DNA of 64,000 nucleotides, taken from assembly GCF_947502995.1 (NCBI RefSeq), contig NZ_CANNBW010000026.1, positions 1 through 64,000 of the forward strand. Reading direction: 5' to 3'. Origin of the DNA: an uncultured Tenacibaculum sp. Its GTDB lineage: Bacteria; Bacteroidota; Bacteroidia; Flavobacteriales; Flavobacteriaceae. Both the position numbers and the translations under genes were made by a program. The notes beneath the pieces are model-generated. The model worked only from the letters and a program-made list of their open reading frames with translations, searched no databases and was not told where the DNA came from. Below, piece after piece: positions 42,955 through 52,464 of the stretch; the stretch's first letter is position 1, and each line of letters opens with the position of its first letter.

Positions 42955-45849
42955 ATGGCTGAAGCTAAAAAATTAAGACTAAACAGAGTTTTAAGAGAAT
43001 TAAATATCTCTTTAGATAGAGCGGTTGAGCACTTGTCTAAAAACGGACATGAGATCGAAGCACGCCCTACTACTAAGATTTCTGATGCTGAATACCAAAT
43101 TTTATTAGATGGTTTTCAGACTGATAAATCTAAAAGAGTAGCTTCTCAAGAGGTAAGCGAAGAAAAGCGAAAAGAAAAAGAAGAAATTCGTAAAAGACTT
43201 GAAGCAGAGCAAGAAGCTAAGCGTTTACAAGAGGAGGCAAAAAAACAAGAAGTTTTAAAAGCTAAAGCCGAAAAACCACAGCTTAAAACTGTTGGTAAAA
43301 TAGATATTGATAAGCCAAAAGCAAAACCAGAACCGGTTAAAGAAGAGCCTAAGGTTGTTGCAGAGGTAAAGAAAGAACCTGTTAAGGCTGAGGTTGAAGT
43401 TAAGGAAACTCCTAAGGCAGTTGTCGAAGAGAAAAAGCCTATTGAAAAGAAAAAAGAGGAGCCAGTGAAACCAATACCTCAAAAGCCAATAGATAAAGCT
43501 TCAAACGCAGCTTTTAAGAAAAATGAGCCAAAGAAAGACTTTGCTAAAAAGCAAGAGGCTAAAAAAGAAGCTCCAAAAGAAGTAACTCCTGAGAATGCTG
43601 AAAAGATAAAAACTAAGTATCAGAAGTTAGATGGTCCTAAAATGACAGGTCAGAAAATTGATTTAAAACAATTTGAAAGGCCTAAAAAGAAAAAGCCAGA
43701 AAACAAAGACGGTAATAATTCTAATAATAACGATAAGAGAAAACGTAGAAGAATTACTAAGCCTGGTACAGGAAATAATAACCAACAAGGAAACAACAAT
43801 AATAACCGAGGTGGTCAAGGTAATAACCGTGGCGGACAAGGGAATAACCGAGGTGGTCAAGGAAATAACCGTGGCGGACAAGGTGGAAACAGAAGAGGTG
43901 GAAACCAAAGAGGTAGAGGAAGAAGACCAGAGGTTAAAAAGGAAGAGCTAACAGAAGCTGAAATCCAAAAACAAGTTAGAGAGACTCTTGAAAAACTTCA
44001 AGGGAAATCTAACAAAGGTAAAGGTGCAAAATACCGTAGAGAGAAAAGAGATCAACATCGTCAACAAGCTGAAGCAGAAATGCAAGCAGCACAAGAAAAA
44101 GTACTTAAAGTTACCGAATTCGTAACTGTAAGTGAAGTTGCTACGATGATGGATAAACCAGTTACTGATATTATTTCTGCATGTATGATGTTAGGAATGA
44201 TGGTGACTATGAATCAGCGTTTAGATGCGGAAACACTTAAGATTGTAGCAGAAGAGTTTAATTATACAGTTGAATTCGTAGGGGCTGAAGTTGAAGAATC
44301 AATCGAAGAAGTAGAAGATAAAGAGGAAGATTTATTACCAAGAGCTCCGATTATTACAGTAATGGGGCACGTAGATCACGGTAAAACATCTTTATTAGAT
44401 TATGTTCGTAAAGCAAACGTAATTGCCGGAGAAAGTGGAGGTATTACTCAGCATATTGGTGCATATGGTGTTACTTTAGAAGATGGTCAAAAGATTGCAT
44501 TCTTAGATACACCAGGTCACGAGGCCTTTACAGCAATGCGTGCACGTGGTGCTCAAGTAACAGATTTAGTAATTATTGTAATTGCAGCAGATGATGACGT
44601 AATGCCACAAACTAAGGAAGCAATTTCTCATGCTCAGGCAGCTAACGTACCAATTGTTTTTGCAATTAATAAAGTTGATAAACCAAACGCAAATCCTGAT
44701 AATATTAAAACGCAACTTTCTACTATGAATTTATTAGTAGAAGATTGGGGAGGAAATATTCAATCACAAGAAATTTCTGCTAAGACAGGTCAAGGTATCG
44801 ATGAATTATTAGAAAAGGTATTATTAGAAGCTGAAGTATTAGAGCTTAAAGCAAACCCTAATAAGAATGCTATAGGTACTGTTGTTGAAGCTCAGTTAGA
44901 TAAAGGTAGAGGTTATGTTTCTACAATTTTAGTACAAGCAGGAACATTAAGAATTGGTGATTACTTATTAGCTGGTAAACACAGTGGTAAGGTAAGAGCT
45001 ATGTTTGATGAGCGTGGTAATAAAGTAAAAGTTGCCGGTCCTTCTACACCAGTTTCTATCTTAGGTTTAGATGGAGCACCACAAGCAGGTGATAAGTTTA
45101 ATGTATTTGAAGATGAAAGAGAGGCAAAACAAATTGCTGCTAAGCGTTCTCAATTACAGCGTGAGCAATCAGTTAGAACACAGAAAACATTAACACTAGA
45201 CGAAATTGGTCGTCGTATTGCTTTAGGAGATTTCAAAGAGTTAAATATAATCTTAAAAGGAGATGTGGATGGTTCTGTAGAAGCATTAACAGATTCTTTC
45301 CAGAAATTATCTACTGAAGAAATCCAAGTAAATATCTTACATAAAGGTGTAGGAGCAATTACAGAATCTGATGTATTATTAGCTTCTGCCTCTGATGCAA
45401 TCATTATTGGATTTAATGTACGTCCTCAATCTAATGCTAGAGTTGTTGCAGATAGGGAAGAAGTAGATATCAGAACTTATTCTATTATCTATGATGCTAT
45501 CAACGATCTTAAAGATGCAATGGAAGGTATGTTATCTCCTGAAATGAAAGAAGAGGTAATTGGTAATGTTGAAATCAGAGAAGTTTATAAGATTTCTAAA
45601 GTTGGAAACATTGCAGGATGTATGGTAATGAGTGGTAAGATCACCAGAGATGCTAATGTTCGAATTATCCGTGAAGGAATCGTAGTACACGATGGAGAAT
45701 TAACTTCATTAAAACGTTTTAAAGATGACGTTAAAGAAGTTACTAAAGGTTACGATTGTGGATTACAAATTAAGAACTTCAATGACATTAAAGTAGACGA
45801 TGTAGTAGAAGTTTATATTGAAGTAGCAGTTAAAAAGAAATTGAAGTAA
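42955..45849 (+). CDS. infB: Translation initiation factor IF-2
   Basis: 964 residues. The N-terminal IF2-N domain ([21 protein letters not shown]) is followed by a long Lys/Glu/Pro-rich linker and an Arg-Gly-Asn repeat (about 283-325). The GTPase core (about 465-635) has [29 protein letters not shown] and NKVDKP; beta-barrel domains 2 and 3 and the fMet-tRNA-binding C-terminal domain follow, ending AVKKKLK. IF2 recruits initiator tRNA and joins ribosomal subunits. The glycine/arginine-rich insert is unusual and encoded by a DNA repeat. Last gene of the operon, closed by a terminator. Confidence 0.97.
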   Translation: MAEAKKLRLNRVLRELNISLDRAVEHLSKNGHEIEARPTTKISDAEYQILLDGFQTDKSKRVASQEVSEEKRKEKEEIRKRLEAEQEAKRLQEEAKKQEVLKAKAEKPQLKTVGKIDIDKPKAKPEPVKEEPKVVAEVKKEPVKAEVEVKETPKAVVEEKKPIEKKKEEPVKPIPQKPIDKASNAAFKKNEPKKDFAKKQEAKKEAPKEVTPENAEKIKTKYQKLDGPKMTGQKIDLKQFERPKKKKPENKDGNNSNNNDKRKRRRITKPGTGNNNQQGNNNNNRGGQGNNRGGQGNNRGGQGNNRGGQGGNRRGGNQRGRGRRPEVKKEELTEAEIQKQVRETLEKLQGKSNKGKGAKYRREKRDQHRQQAEAEMQAAQEKVLKVTEFVTVSEVATMMDKPVTDIISACMMLGMMVTMNQRLDAETLKIVAEEFNYTVEFVGAEVEESIEEVEDKEEDLLPRAPIITVMGHVDHGKTSLLDYVRKANVIAGESGGITQHIGAYGVTLEDGQKIAFLDTPGHEAFTAMRARGAQVTDLVIIVIAADDDVMPQTKEAISHAQAANVPIVFAINKVDKPNANPDNIKTQLSTMNLLVEDWGGNIQSQEISAKTGQGIDELLEKVLLEAEVLELKANPNKNAIGTVVEAQLDKGRGYVSTILVQAGTLRIGDYLLAGKHSGKVRAMFDERGNKVKVAGPSTPVSILGLDGAPQAGDKFNVFEDEREAKQIAAKRSQLQREQSVRTQKTLTLDEIGRRIALGDFKELNIILKGDVDGSVEALTDSFQKLSTEEIQVNILHKGVGAITESDVLLASASDAIIIGFNVRPQSNARVVADREEVDIRTYSIIYDAINDLKDAMEGMLSPEMKEEVIGNVEIREVYKISKVGNIAGCMVMSGKITRDANVRIIREGIVVHDGELTSLKRFKDDVKEVTKGYDCGLQIKNFNDIKVDDVVEVYIEVAVKKKLK
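43801..43884 (+). repeat. infB: 21-bp tandem repeat (42-bp higher-order unit) in infB
   Basis: Four 21-bp units encode NNRGGQG. Alternate units use CGA-GGT-GGT and CGT-GGC-GGA codons, so units 1+2 and 3+4 are near-identical 42-bp copies. In frame within infB, therefore a coding repeat and not CRISPR. Confidence 0.85.
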
Positions 45850-45875
45850 TCAATTTTTTAACTTTATAATATTTA

Positions 45876-45905
45876 AAAGGTCTTATGTTTTCATAAGGCC
45901 TTTTT
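45876..45905. terminator. Terminator after infB, shared with convergent gene
   Basis: AAAGGTCTTATG (45876-45887) pairs with CATAAGGCCTTT (45892-45903), with one G-T wobble, around TTTT, followed by T residues. The stop codon of the leftward gene lies inside the stem. Confidence 0.85.
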
Positions 45906-46284
45906 CTATATCTCTACTATGTAAAACTTTCAAGACTATTAAACTTGATAATAAAGCTACCGCATAATAACATTTAGGAGTTCCTTTGATAATAGTTTTA
46001 GGGCAAACAAAATCTCCTGTTATATGAAGTGTAGATGCAGTTATAGCGATTGCAAAAGTGATTCCTATACTTATGTAGTAAATAATAGTGTGCTTGTTTA
46101 AGATATGAATTATTAATCCAATTAGTAATAGCGTCAATATTAAATAACACATTGGGAAATTTCTAATTTTCGGACATGCATCTCCAGTTTTAACTTCTTC
46201 AATAACGACTCTAGTAACCGATAAAATTCCCACAGTAAAGAATAAATAGATAGTTATTGAAATTAAATTTCGAAATGCTTTCAT
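45883..46284 (-). CDS. Four-helix membrane protein with duplicated CPK..PxCY motif
   Basis: 133 residues with four predicted membrane helices. After helix 1 and again after helix 3 there is a related motif: GDACPKIRNFPMCY (Cys37, Cys46) and GDFVCPKTIIKGTPKCY (Cys94, Cys105). Both lie on the same side of the membrane, so the protein looks like an internal duplication, each half with a Cys pair able to form a disulfide. I recognise no family. It may be a small periplasm-facing redox or structural protein; that is inference. Convergent with infB, isolated on its strand. Confidence 0.72.
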   Translation of the reverse strand: MKAFRNLISITIYLFFTVGILSVTRVVIEEVKTGDACPKIRNFPMCYLILTLLLIGLIIHILNKHTIIYYISIGITFAIAITASTLHITGDFVCPKTIIKGTPKCYYAVALLSSLIVLKVLHSRDIEKGLMKT

Positions 46285-46546
46285 TAATTAATTTAGTTTA
46301 CAATAGTTACTTTAATTAATTTTTTAGAAACTATTATTCATTAGTTGATGCAGTAATTAATGAATGGGGATTCACAACATTACTTTTATATAGTACTTAG
46401 CTATGTTCTGTATTTGTATAAGAACATAAACAATTAATAATAAGATAAATCTACATAATTTTCTGTAACAATCAAATCTTGAAGAGTATGATTGTTAATA
46501 AAGAATCATAATTGAATTACTTTAAATTCAATATGTTATAAATAAT

Positions 46547-46594
46547 TTGATTTTATTAAGAAATCGAACTATATTTGAAAAAATAGTTCGATTT
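46547..46594 (+). promoter_or_regulatory. Promoter with overlapping 12-bp inverted-repeat operator
   Basis: TTG (46547-46549), a 20-bp spacer and TATATTTG (46570-46577) form a consensus promoter. A perfect inverted repeat, AAATCGAACTAT (46561-46572) and ATAGTTCGATTT (46583-46594), straddles the -7 element and ends one base before the ATG at 46595. A repressor bound here would block polymerase. The operon ends with a TetR-family gene, the natural candidate regulator. Confidence 0.75.
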
Positions 46595-48424
46595 ATGAAT
46601 TCAGAGCCCAAAATTCAAATAGCATATCCAACAGTTTTATTGTTTTTAGGATTATTACTTTCTTACTTACTTTTATATTACTTGTTCGATAACAGAATTA
46701 TAAATGAAAGTTTAACGGTTATAATTGGCGCTTTTTTAGCATACAGTATGTTTACTGTAGTTCACGAAGCCAGTCATGGGAATATTTCAAGAGGAAAATC
46801 AAAATTCATAATTTTTGAAAAGTATATAGGTTGGATTTCAGCTAGTTTTCTTTTCTTCCCATTTAGCGCTTTTAAGATAATTCATTTGAAACATCATGCA
46901 CATACAAATGATTCAGAAGAAGATCCAGATGGTTATGTTAGAGGAAAAAATATGCTAACTATATTCTTTAAATGTTTGACTTTAATCGGACATTATTACG
47001 TAGTTTCTCTAGGAACTGAGAGTAAGAAGAATGAAGCTATAAGAAAAACAAGAAATCAAACTCTGACTTTTATTTTATTAATATCAATTATCATAATTGG
47101 AGTTATTGTATTTAATTTTTGGTATGAATTTATAATGGTATTCTTGTTGCCAGCTTTGGTTGCTGCACCTATTTTAGGTTTTACTTTCGATTGGCTTCCT
47201 CATTATCCACATCATAATATGGATAAACATCATAACACAAGAATTGTAACAATACCGGGTTTAGAGTTTTTATCATTTTTCCAGAGTTATCATTTAATAC
47301 ATCATTTGTATCCTCGTGTTCCTTTTTATTTATACAAGAAAAAATATCAATTAGTAGAGCAAGAGTTGAGAAATGAAAAATCTCCAATTGAAGGTTTTGG
47401 AGTGAACGAATTAAAAGTTTTAAAACCCAAAAATACGTATACAGATGTTCAAGAAGGTAAAACTTGGAGATATTCTTTAGAAGTAGCTCAAGTTCGAAAA
47501 TTAACGCATAATAGCGCAAAAATACAATTCAAAAATTTAGCAAATATTCCATATCAATTTAATGCAGGACAATATGTGGTGATTTCAATGTTGGTTGACG
47601 GAGAAAAAGTGAGCCGATGTTATTCGATTTGTTCTAATCCTAATTTAGGGGAACTAAAAATTGGAGTGAAACGTGTTTCCGGAGGAAAATTATCTAACAG
47701 GATATTAGACCATGTATCGGAAGTTAAATATGTAAATGTTGCTGGTCCGTTTGGAACTTTTAAATTCAAAGATGAAACAGATATAGAGCATCATGTTTTT
47801 ATTGCTGGCGGAAGTGGAATAACACCAATTATTTCAATACTCCAAAAAATACTTCAAGATGGAATAACTAATGTGAGTTTGATTTATGGTTGTAAATCGG
47901 AAAGAGATGTAATGTTTCATGAAGAATTAATTGATCTTCAAAACAAATATCCTAATCAGTTTTCATTAAAATTGACTTATGATTTATTAACCAATACTTA
48001 TCAAACTGAATTATTGAGTCATTTCGAAAAAGCAAATTATTATATCTGTGGACCAGCTCTAATGATGGAAGCTTCTAAAGAAGTTTTAGTAAAGAAAGGA
48101 GTTACTTCTGATCATATTATTATTGAAGAATTCTCATATCAAGAAGCAAAACTTTTTGGAAATTCTTACAAGGTTTCAATAAATAACAAGCACTTCTCAG
48201 TTTACGAATCTGAAACAATTTTAGAAGGCGCAAAAAGAAATAAAGTTGCAATTCCTTATGCATGTAATATGGGACAATGTGGAACTTGTAAATGTGAGTT
48301 ACAGAAAGGAAAAGTAGCTTGGAAAACGGAGGAACAATCTGTATTGTTAGAAAACGAAAAGAAAGAAGGTTTTATACTAACATGCATGTGTAAACCTAAA
48401 TCTGATATTAAACTCAACTCATAA
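46595..48424 (+). CDS. Fatty-acid-desaturase-type di-iron oxygenase fused to ferredoxin reductase
   Basis: 609 residues from ATG 46595. The N-terminal half (1-260) is an integral-membrane desaturase/hydroxylase with the histidine boxes HEASHG (57-62), HLKHHAH (97-103), HHNMDKHH (206-213) and HLIHH (233-237), the di-iron ligands. From about 290 an FAD domain (RCYSICS 341-347), an NAD domain (GGSGITP 405-411) and a plant-type [2Fe-2S] ferredoxin (CNMGQCGTC, Cys557, 562 and 565, and Cys597) follow, as in PaaE/VanB-like reductases. One chain thus carries NAD(P)H electrons to the oxygenase. A TTG at 46547 would extend the frame 16 codons, but that stretch is the promoter/operator. First gene of a four-gene operon; substrate unknown, probably a hydrophobic lipid or isoprenoid. 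Confidence 0.92.
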   Translation: MNSEPKIQIAYPTVLLFLGLLLSYLLLYYLFDNRIINESLTVIIGAFLAYSMFTVVHEASHGNISRGKSKFIIFEKYIGWISASFLFFPFSAFKIIHLKHHAHTNDSEEDPDGYVRGKNMLTIFFKCLTLIGHYYVVSLGTESKKNEAIRKTRNQTLTFILLISIIIIGVIVFNFWYEFIMVFLLPALVAAPILGFTFDWLPHYPHHNMDKHHNTRIVTIPGLEFLSFFQSYHLIHHLYPRVPFYLYKKKYQLVEQELRNEKSPIEGFGVNELKVLKPKNTYTDVQEGKTWRYSLEVAQVRKLTHNSAKIQFKNLANIPYQFNAGQYVVISMLVDGEKVSRCYSICSNPNLGELKIGVKRVSGGKLSNRILDHVSEVKYVNVAGPFGTFKFKDETDIEHHVFIAGGSGITPIISILQKILQDGITNVSLIYGCKSERDVMFHEELIDLQNKYPNQFSLKLTYDLLTNTYQTELLSHFEKANYYICGPALMMEASKEVLVKKGVTSDHIIIEEFSYQEAKLFGNSYKVSINNKHFSVYESETILEGAKRNKVAIPYACNMGQCGTCKCELQKGKVAWKTEEQSVLLENEKKEGFILTCMCKPKSDIKLNS

Positions 48425-48427
48425 TAT

Positions 48428-50020
48428 ATGACGAAAGATAAATACGATTATGTAATCATTGGAAGTGGTTTTGGCGGTTCGGTGAGTGCCTTACGATTAG
48501 CTCAAAAAGGATATTCTGTTTTGGTAATCGAAAAAGGAAAATGGTTTAAGCCAAAAGATTTCCCGAAAACAAACTGGAATCTAAAAAAGTGGCTCTGGGA
48601 ACCTCGATTAAGGTTGTTTGGTTTTTTTAAAATGACGTATTTGAATCATGTGAGTATACTTTCTGGAGTTGGAGTTGGTGGAGGTTCTTTAACGTATGCT
48701 AATACGTTGCCTATTCCTAAAAAGGAGTTTTTTACCTCAGGAAGTTGGAACGGACTTAAAGATTGGGAAACAGAACTTGCGCCGCATTATAAAGAAGCGT
48801 ATCGAATGTTAGGTGCAGAAGAGAATCCTTATTTCGGACCAGCTGATCATTTGATTAAAGATTTGTCGAAAGACTTAGCTAGAGAAAAACATTTCTCAAC
48901 GACTAAAGTTGCAGTTCATTTTGGCAAACCTGGAGAAAAAGTAAAAGATCCATATTTTAATGGCGAAGGTCCAGATCGAGCTGCGTGTAATTATTGCGGA
49001 GCTTGTATGACAGGTTGTAGATTCAATGCTAAAAATACATTGGATAAAAACTATCTCTATTTTGCTCAAAAGCTAGGCGTAGACATTATAGCGGAACATG
49101 AAGTGTTAGATGTGTTGCCTAAAAATAATGTAAATGGAAAATCTGGATATGAAATTCATTTCAAAAAAAGTACATCGACATTTTCTAAAACAAAAAAAGT
49201 TGAGGTAAACGGAGTCGTATTTTCAGGTGGAGTATTAGGGACAGTGCCTTTATTGTTAAAATTGAAACAAAAGAAATCATTACCCAATTTATCTGAAATG
49301 GTTGGTGGAAATATTAGAACAAATAATGAGTCGTTATTATTACTAACATCAACAGAGAAGAAATCAAAAGATTATTCAAAAGGAATAGCAATAGGTTCTA
49401 TTCTACATATCGATAAAAATAGTCATTTAGAACCTGTTCGTTATGGCAAAGGTTCTGGTTTTTTTAGAACACTAACAATTCCTTCAGTTCAACATAAATA
49501 TGCAATAGTTCGAATTTTAGGAGTTTTTGGTGTATTGTTTAAATCACCTGTTCAGTTATTTCAAACAATATTCACAAAAGCTTACAGCAAACGAACAACA
49601 GTATTGCTTTTTATGCAGACTTTAGATAGCACATTACGATTGAAGTTAGGAAAAGTAACACAGTTGAAAACTGAAAAAGAATCTAACGAAGCACCAAGTG
49701 GTTTTATTCCTGAAGCATCTAAACTGGCAAAAATATTAGGTCAAAAAGTAAAAGCAATTCCATTTTCTAATTTTGCAGACGTGTTATTAGGAACACCTAC
49801 AACAGCTCATATTTTAGGTGGAGCAGTAATGGGAGAAACTAAAGAAGAAGGAGTTATTGATAAAAATAATAAAGTGTTTGGTTACGAAAATATGTATGTA
49901 TGCGATGGGGCAATGATTTCAGCTAACCCTGGAGTAAATCCTTCGTTGTCGATTACAGCTATTTCAGAATTAGCTATGTCTAAAATTCCAAATAAAATTG
50001 AAACTCAACTAACAAAATAA
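48428..50020 (+). CDS. GMC family oxidoreductase (cholesterol-oxidase-like)
   Basis: 530 residues, starting 3 bases after the previous stop. The FAD motif YDYVIIGSGFGGSVSALRLA is at residues 7-26, GVGVGGGSLTYANTL near 80, and a CNYCGACMTGC cluster near 188 followed by RFNAKNTLDKNYL, all characteristic of the cholesterol-oxidase-like branch. The C-terminus has HILGGAVMG and CDGAMISANPGVNPSLSITA, the substrate-side histidine region. The enzyme likely oxidises a secondary alcohol on a sterol-like or other hydrophobic substrate using FAD and oxygen or an acceptor. Pairing with a hydroxylase and a reductase suggests a short oxidation pathway. Confidence 0.92.
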   Translation: MTKDKYDYVIIGSGFGGSVSALRLAQKGYSVLVIEKGKWFKPKDFPKTNWNLKKWLWEPRLRLFGFFKMTYLNHVSILSGVGVGGGSLTYANTLPIPKKEFFTSGSWNGLKDWETELAPHYKEAYRMLGAEENPYFGPADHLIKDLSKDLAREKHFSTTKVAVHFGKPGEKVKDPYFNGEGPDRAACNYCGACMTGCRFNAKNTLDKNYLYFAQKLGVDIIAEHEVLDVLPKNNVNGKSGYEIHFKKSTSTFSKTKKVEVNGVVFSGGVLGTVPLLLKLKQKKSLPNLSEMVGGNIRTNNESLLLLTSTEKKSKDYSKGIAIGSILHIDKNSHLEPVRYGKGSGFFRTLTIPSVQHKYAIVRILGVFGVLFKSPVQLFQTIFTKAYSKRTTVLLFMQTLDSTLRLKLGKVTQLKTEKESNEAPSGFIPEASKLAKILGQKVKAIPFSNFADVLLGTPTTAHILGGAVMGETKEEGVIDKNNKVFGYENMYVCDGAMISANPGVNPSLSITAISELAMSKIPNKIETQLTK

Positions 50021-50026
50021 ATAGTA

Positions 50027-51235
50027 TTGAAAGCAAAACCGATTTTAGAAGAATTTGAACTTCCTTGTGGAGTTATAATTAAAAACAGAATTGCAAAAGC
50101 AGCAATGACCGAGCGTTTAGCAAATAAGAAACAGCATGCTACTAAAGCGATTTCTGATTTATATCAACATTGGTCTTCTAATGGAGCAGGATTATTAATT
50201 TCAGGAAATATTTTGGTAGATAAACGTTACAAAGAAGCTTCTGCAAATATTGTTCTAGAAGATGAAAGTGGTATTGCAGCTTTACAAGAAGTAACAAAAA
50301 TAGCAACGCAAAATAATACACAGTTTTGGGCTCAAATTAATCATGCAGGACGACAATCGTCTATCTTTTCAACTTTTAAACCGATAGCTCCATCTGCTAT
50401 TCAGCTTAAAAAATTAATGCTGTTTGCTAAACCAAAAGCAATGTCTTTAGATGAGATTAAAGACGTTGAAAACCGTTATGTAAACACTGCTATTTTAGCA
50501 AAAAAAGCAGGTTTTACAGGAGTACAAATTCATGCTGCTCATGGATATTTATTGAGTCAGTTTTTATCTCCAAAAACAAATAAAAGACAAGACGGTTATG
50601 GTGGTCATATTGAAAATAGAGCCAGATTACTTTTCGACATAGTTAAACGAGTTCGTCAAACTTTAGGAGGTGATTTCCCCATCTCAGTTAAATTGAATAG
50701 CGCCGATTTTCAACGAGGCGGATTTAACGAAGAAGACGCAATGTTTGTAATTAAAAAGTTAGAGCGTTTAAAAATTGATTTGCTTGAAATATCCGGCGGA
50801 ACATATGAAAATATTGTCTTTCTAACTGAACGATATGAACGTGAATCTACTCGAAAAAGAGAAGCTTATTTTCTAGATTTTGCAAAAAAGATCAAATCAG
50901 AAACAACACTACCAATAATGGTTACAGGCGGATTTCGATCTCAAAAGTTCTGTAATGATGTTTTAGCTAATAAAGAATTAGAAATGATTGGGTTTGCACG
51001 TCCGTTTATTACAGATTCAAATTTTCCAAAGGCATTTCTAGAAGATGAGAGTTATAGAGTATCAGATGCCACTTTTGATTTTAAAATTAAGAAGATGAAA
51101 GATTTTGCTGAGGCTGGTTTTTACGATTATCAAATACATCAATTAGCGAAAGGAAAATCATTAAAGCCAAACTATAATCCATATCTTGCCGTGCTTAGAT
51201 TAACTAAGAATGAAATGGTAAAAGGCTGGTTTTAA
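50027..51235 (+). CDS. NADH:flavin oxidoreductase (Old Yellow Enzyme family)
   Basis: 402 residues, TTG start 6 bases after the GMC stop; no in-frame ATG offers a better start. FMN TIM-barrel marks are FWAQINHAGRQSS, GVQIHAAHGYLLSQFLSP (His/His substrate pair), GGHIENRARLLFDIVKRVR, LLEISGGTYE and MIGFARPFITD. Family members reduce activated C=C bonds of enones. In this operon it would reduce the enone expected after oxidation of an allylic or sterol-type alcohol; this is inference. Confidence 0.93.
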   Translation: MKAKPILEEFELPCGVIIKNRIAKAAMTERLANKKQHATKAISDLYQHWSSNGAGLLISGNILVDKRYKEASANIVLEDESGIAALQEVTKIATQNNTQFWAQINHAGRQSSIFSTFKPIAPSAIQLKKLMLFAKPKAMSLDEIKDVENRYVNTAILAKKAGFTGVQIHAAHGYLLSQFLSPKTNKRQDGYGGHIENRARLLFDIVKRVRQTLGGDFPISVKLNSADFQRGGFNEEDAMFVIKKLERLKIDLLEISGGTYENIVFLTERYERESTRKREAYFLDFAKKIKSETTLPIMVTGGFRSQKFCNDVLANKELEMIGFARPFITDSNFPKAFLEDESYRVSDATFDFKIKKMKDFAEAGFYDYQIHQLAKGKSLKPNYNPYLAVLRLTKNEMVKGWF

Positions 51236-51238
51236 GTT

Positions 51239-51838
51239 ATGGGGAGAAAAGCAATAGACAGAGAAAGAAAACAGCTATCTAAAAAAGCAGAAGTTTGGGT
51301 AAAAGAACTGTTTTACAAAGTGCAATATGAAAAACTTAATAAATTAACGTTAGATGATTTAGCGACTCTTATTCAAAAAAGTAAAAGTACAATTTATACT
51401 TATTTTAAAACCAAAGATGAGATTTATCAAACTATGGTAGCTATGGTTTTGAATGATATTCAAGAAGTAGTTTTTGATGAGTTACCTAATGATTCCAACC
51501 TAGTTGTTTTGTATGAATCCATTCTATTAAAAATAAGCGACGCAGTAGAAGGTATTTCAATTCATTTTTTAGACGAAATTCAAACTAATTTCCCGCAGAT
51601 TTGGACTGAAATTAAAAGCGTTACAGATAAAGTTTTAATTACTTTTTCTTTGATTTATGAAGAAGGTATGAAAACAGATGTTTTTACGAATTTCAATATT
51701 ACTCTATTATTAGCTATGGATAACACTTTTATTATGAGCATAATGACAGATCATGAGCGCTTTAAAAATGAAAAATTAAGCTTAAAAGATATTGTTTCAC
51801 AATATTTACAATTGAGAATTAAAGCTTTAACAAAATAA
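51239..51838 (+). CDS. TetR/AcrR family transcriptional regulator
   Basis: 199 residues, start 3 bases after the OYE stop. The N-terminal HTH is LNKLTLDDLATLIQKSKSTIYTYFKTKDEIYQTM (residues about 31-64), typical TetR. The C-terminal 130 residues are a helical ligand-binding and dimer domain. Being last in the operon and with a perfect palindrome over the promoter, it is probably an autorepressor released by a pathway substrate. A strong terminator follows. Confidence 0.93.
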   Translation: MGRKAIDRERKQLSKKAEVWVKELFYKVQYEKLNKLTLDDLATLIQKSKSTIYTYFKTKDEIYQTMVAMVLNDIQEVVFDELPNDSNLVVLYESILLKISDAVEGISIHFLDEIQTNFPQIWTEIKSVTDKVLITFSLIYEEGMKTDVFTNFNITLLLAMDNTFIMSIMTDHERFKNEKLSLKDIVSQYLQLRIKALTK

Positions 51839-51840
51839 AA

Positions 51841-51869
51841 AAGGATCAAACACCGTTTGATCCTTTTTT
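51841..51869. terminator. Terminator after the TetR gene
   Basis: AAGGATCAAAC (51841-51851) pairs perfectly with 51855-51865 around an ACC loop, then T residues. The convergent SPOR gene ends 17 bases further on and probably uses it too. Confidence 0.88.
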
Positions 51870-51885
51870 ATTATAATCGAAGTTT

Positions 51886-52248
51886 TTAATAAGGAATAAC
51901 AATTGCTCCCGAAAACTTTTCTTTAATTTTATTTAAAGCTCTATCAGCTTCCAATTTGGTATTAAAACGACCAACTTTTACTTTCCATTCAGGTAATTCA
52001 TAACTCATTTTTGGTTTTCCAAACTCAGAAAACTTCAACATAAAGTTATGTTTAATGTTTTTTGCGCGTTGTTCGTTACCATTATACAACTGAATTCTAT
52101 ATCCAGTTCCATTCTTTTTATTGTACTTTCTTTTTTTAGCTAAGAGTGAATTAATACTTTGATCACTAGTGTAATTAGATTGTGAATGACCAATGCAAAA
52201 TCCTAAAATTAAAAACAATATAAATGCTAAAATTTTACCGTTTATCAT
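51886..52248 (-). CDS. SPOR-domain protein
   Basis: 120 residues from ATG 52248. Signal peptide INGKILAFILFLILGFCIGHS, then a linker and a SPOR domain (about residues 45-120: GYRIQLYNGNEQRAKN, EWKVKVGRFNTKLEADRALNKIK). SPOR domains bind denuded septal peptidoglycan, so a division or cell-wall role in the periplasm is likely. A start 39 bases upstream (52287) is possible but a -7 element (CAAAAGTA on the plus strand at 52268-52275, reading TACTTTTG) lies between the two ATGs, favouring the shorter form. Confidence 0.88.
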   Translation of the reverse strand: MINGKILAFILFLILGFCIGHSQSNYTSDQSINSLLAKKRKYNKKNGTGYRIQLYNGNEQRAKNIKHNFMLKFSEFGKPKMSYELPEWKVKVGRFNTKLEADRALNKIKEKFSGAIVIPY

Positions 52249-52375
52249 ATTTCGTTTATAGTTTTTACAAAAGTAACGACTTGTCATCTAATAGATTGCT
52301 AAAATTATTTATTTAGAATCGATATAAATTGCAAATTAGGAATCTCTTAACATTTCACATTTTAAAGAGAAGTAG

Positions 52376-52383
52376 TAATTTTG
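52376..52383 (+). promoter_or_regulatory. -7 element ahead of the respiratory cluster
   Basis: TAATTTTG matches TAnnTTTG, about 80 bases before actA. No TTG lies at the expected distance upstream, so the promoter is only partly consensus. Confidence 0.4.
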
Positions 52384-52464
52384 TCCGAGTTTAAGCACCT
52401 GGTAATTTTTTACCACAAGTGTAAACGTTATACAAAATAGATACGAAATATATATTTTTATAGT

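Noticed and set aside
43801-43884. Possible CRISPR-like or variable-number repeat array
   Set aside because: Repeats are contiguous without spacers, multiples of three, and lie in frame in infB.
43255-43951. Long reading frames on both strands through the infB linker, including one of 92 codons on the plus strand
   Set aside because: Low-complexity infB linker and repeat keep several frames open; the infB frame continues cleanly through the region.
46547-46594. TTG start for the desaturase-reductase gene
   Set aside because: The stretch contains a consensus promoter and an inverted repeat, and the ATG at 46595 gives a normal membrane-protein N-terminus.
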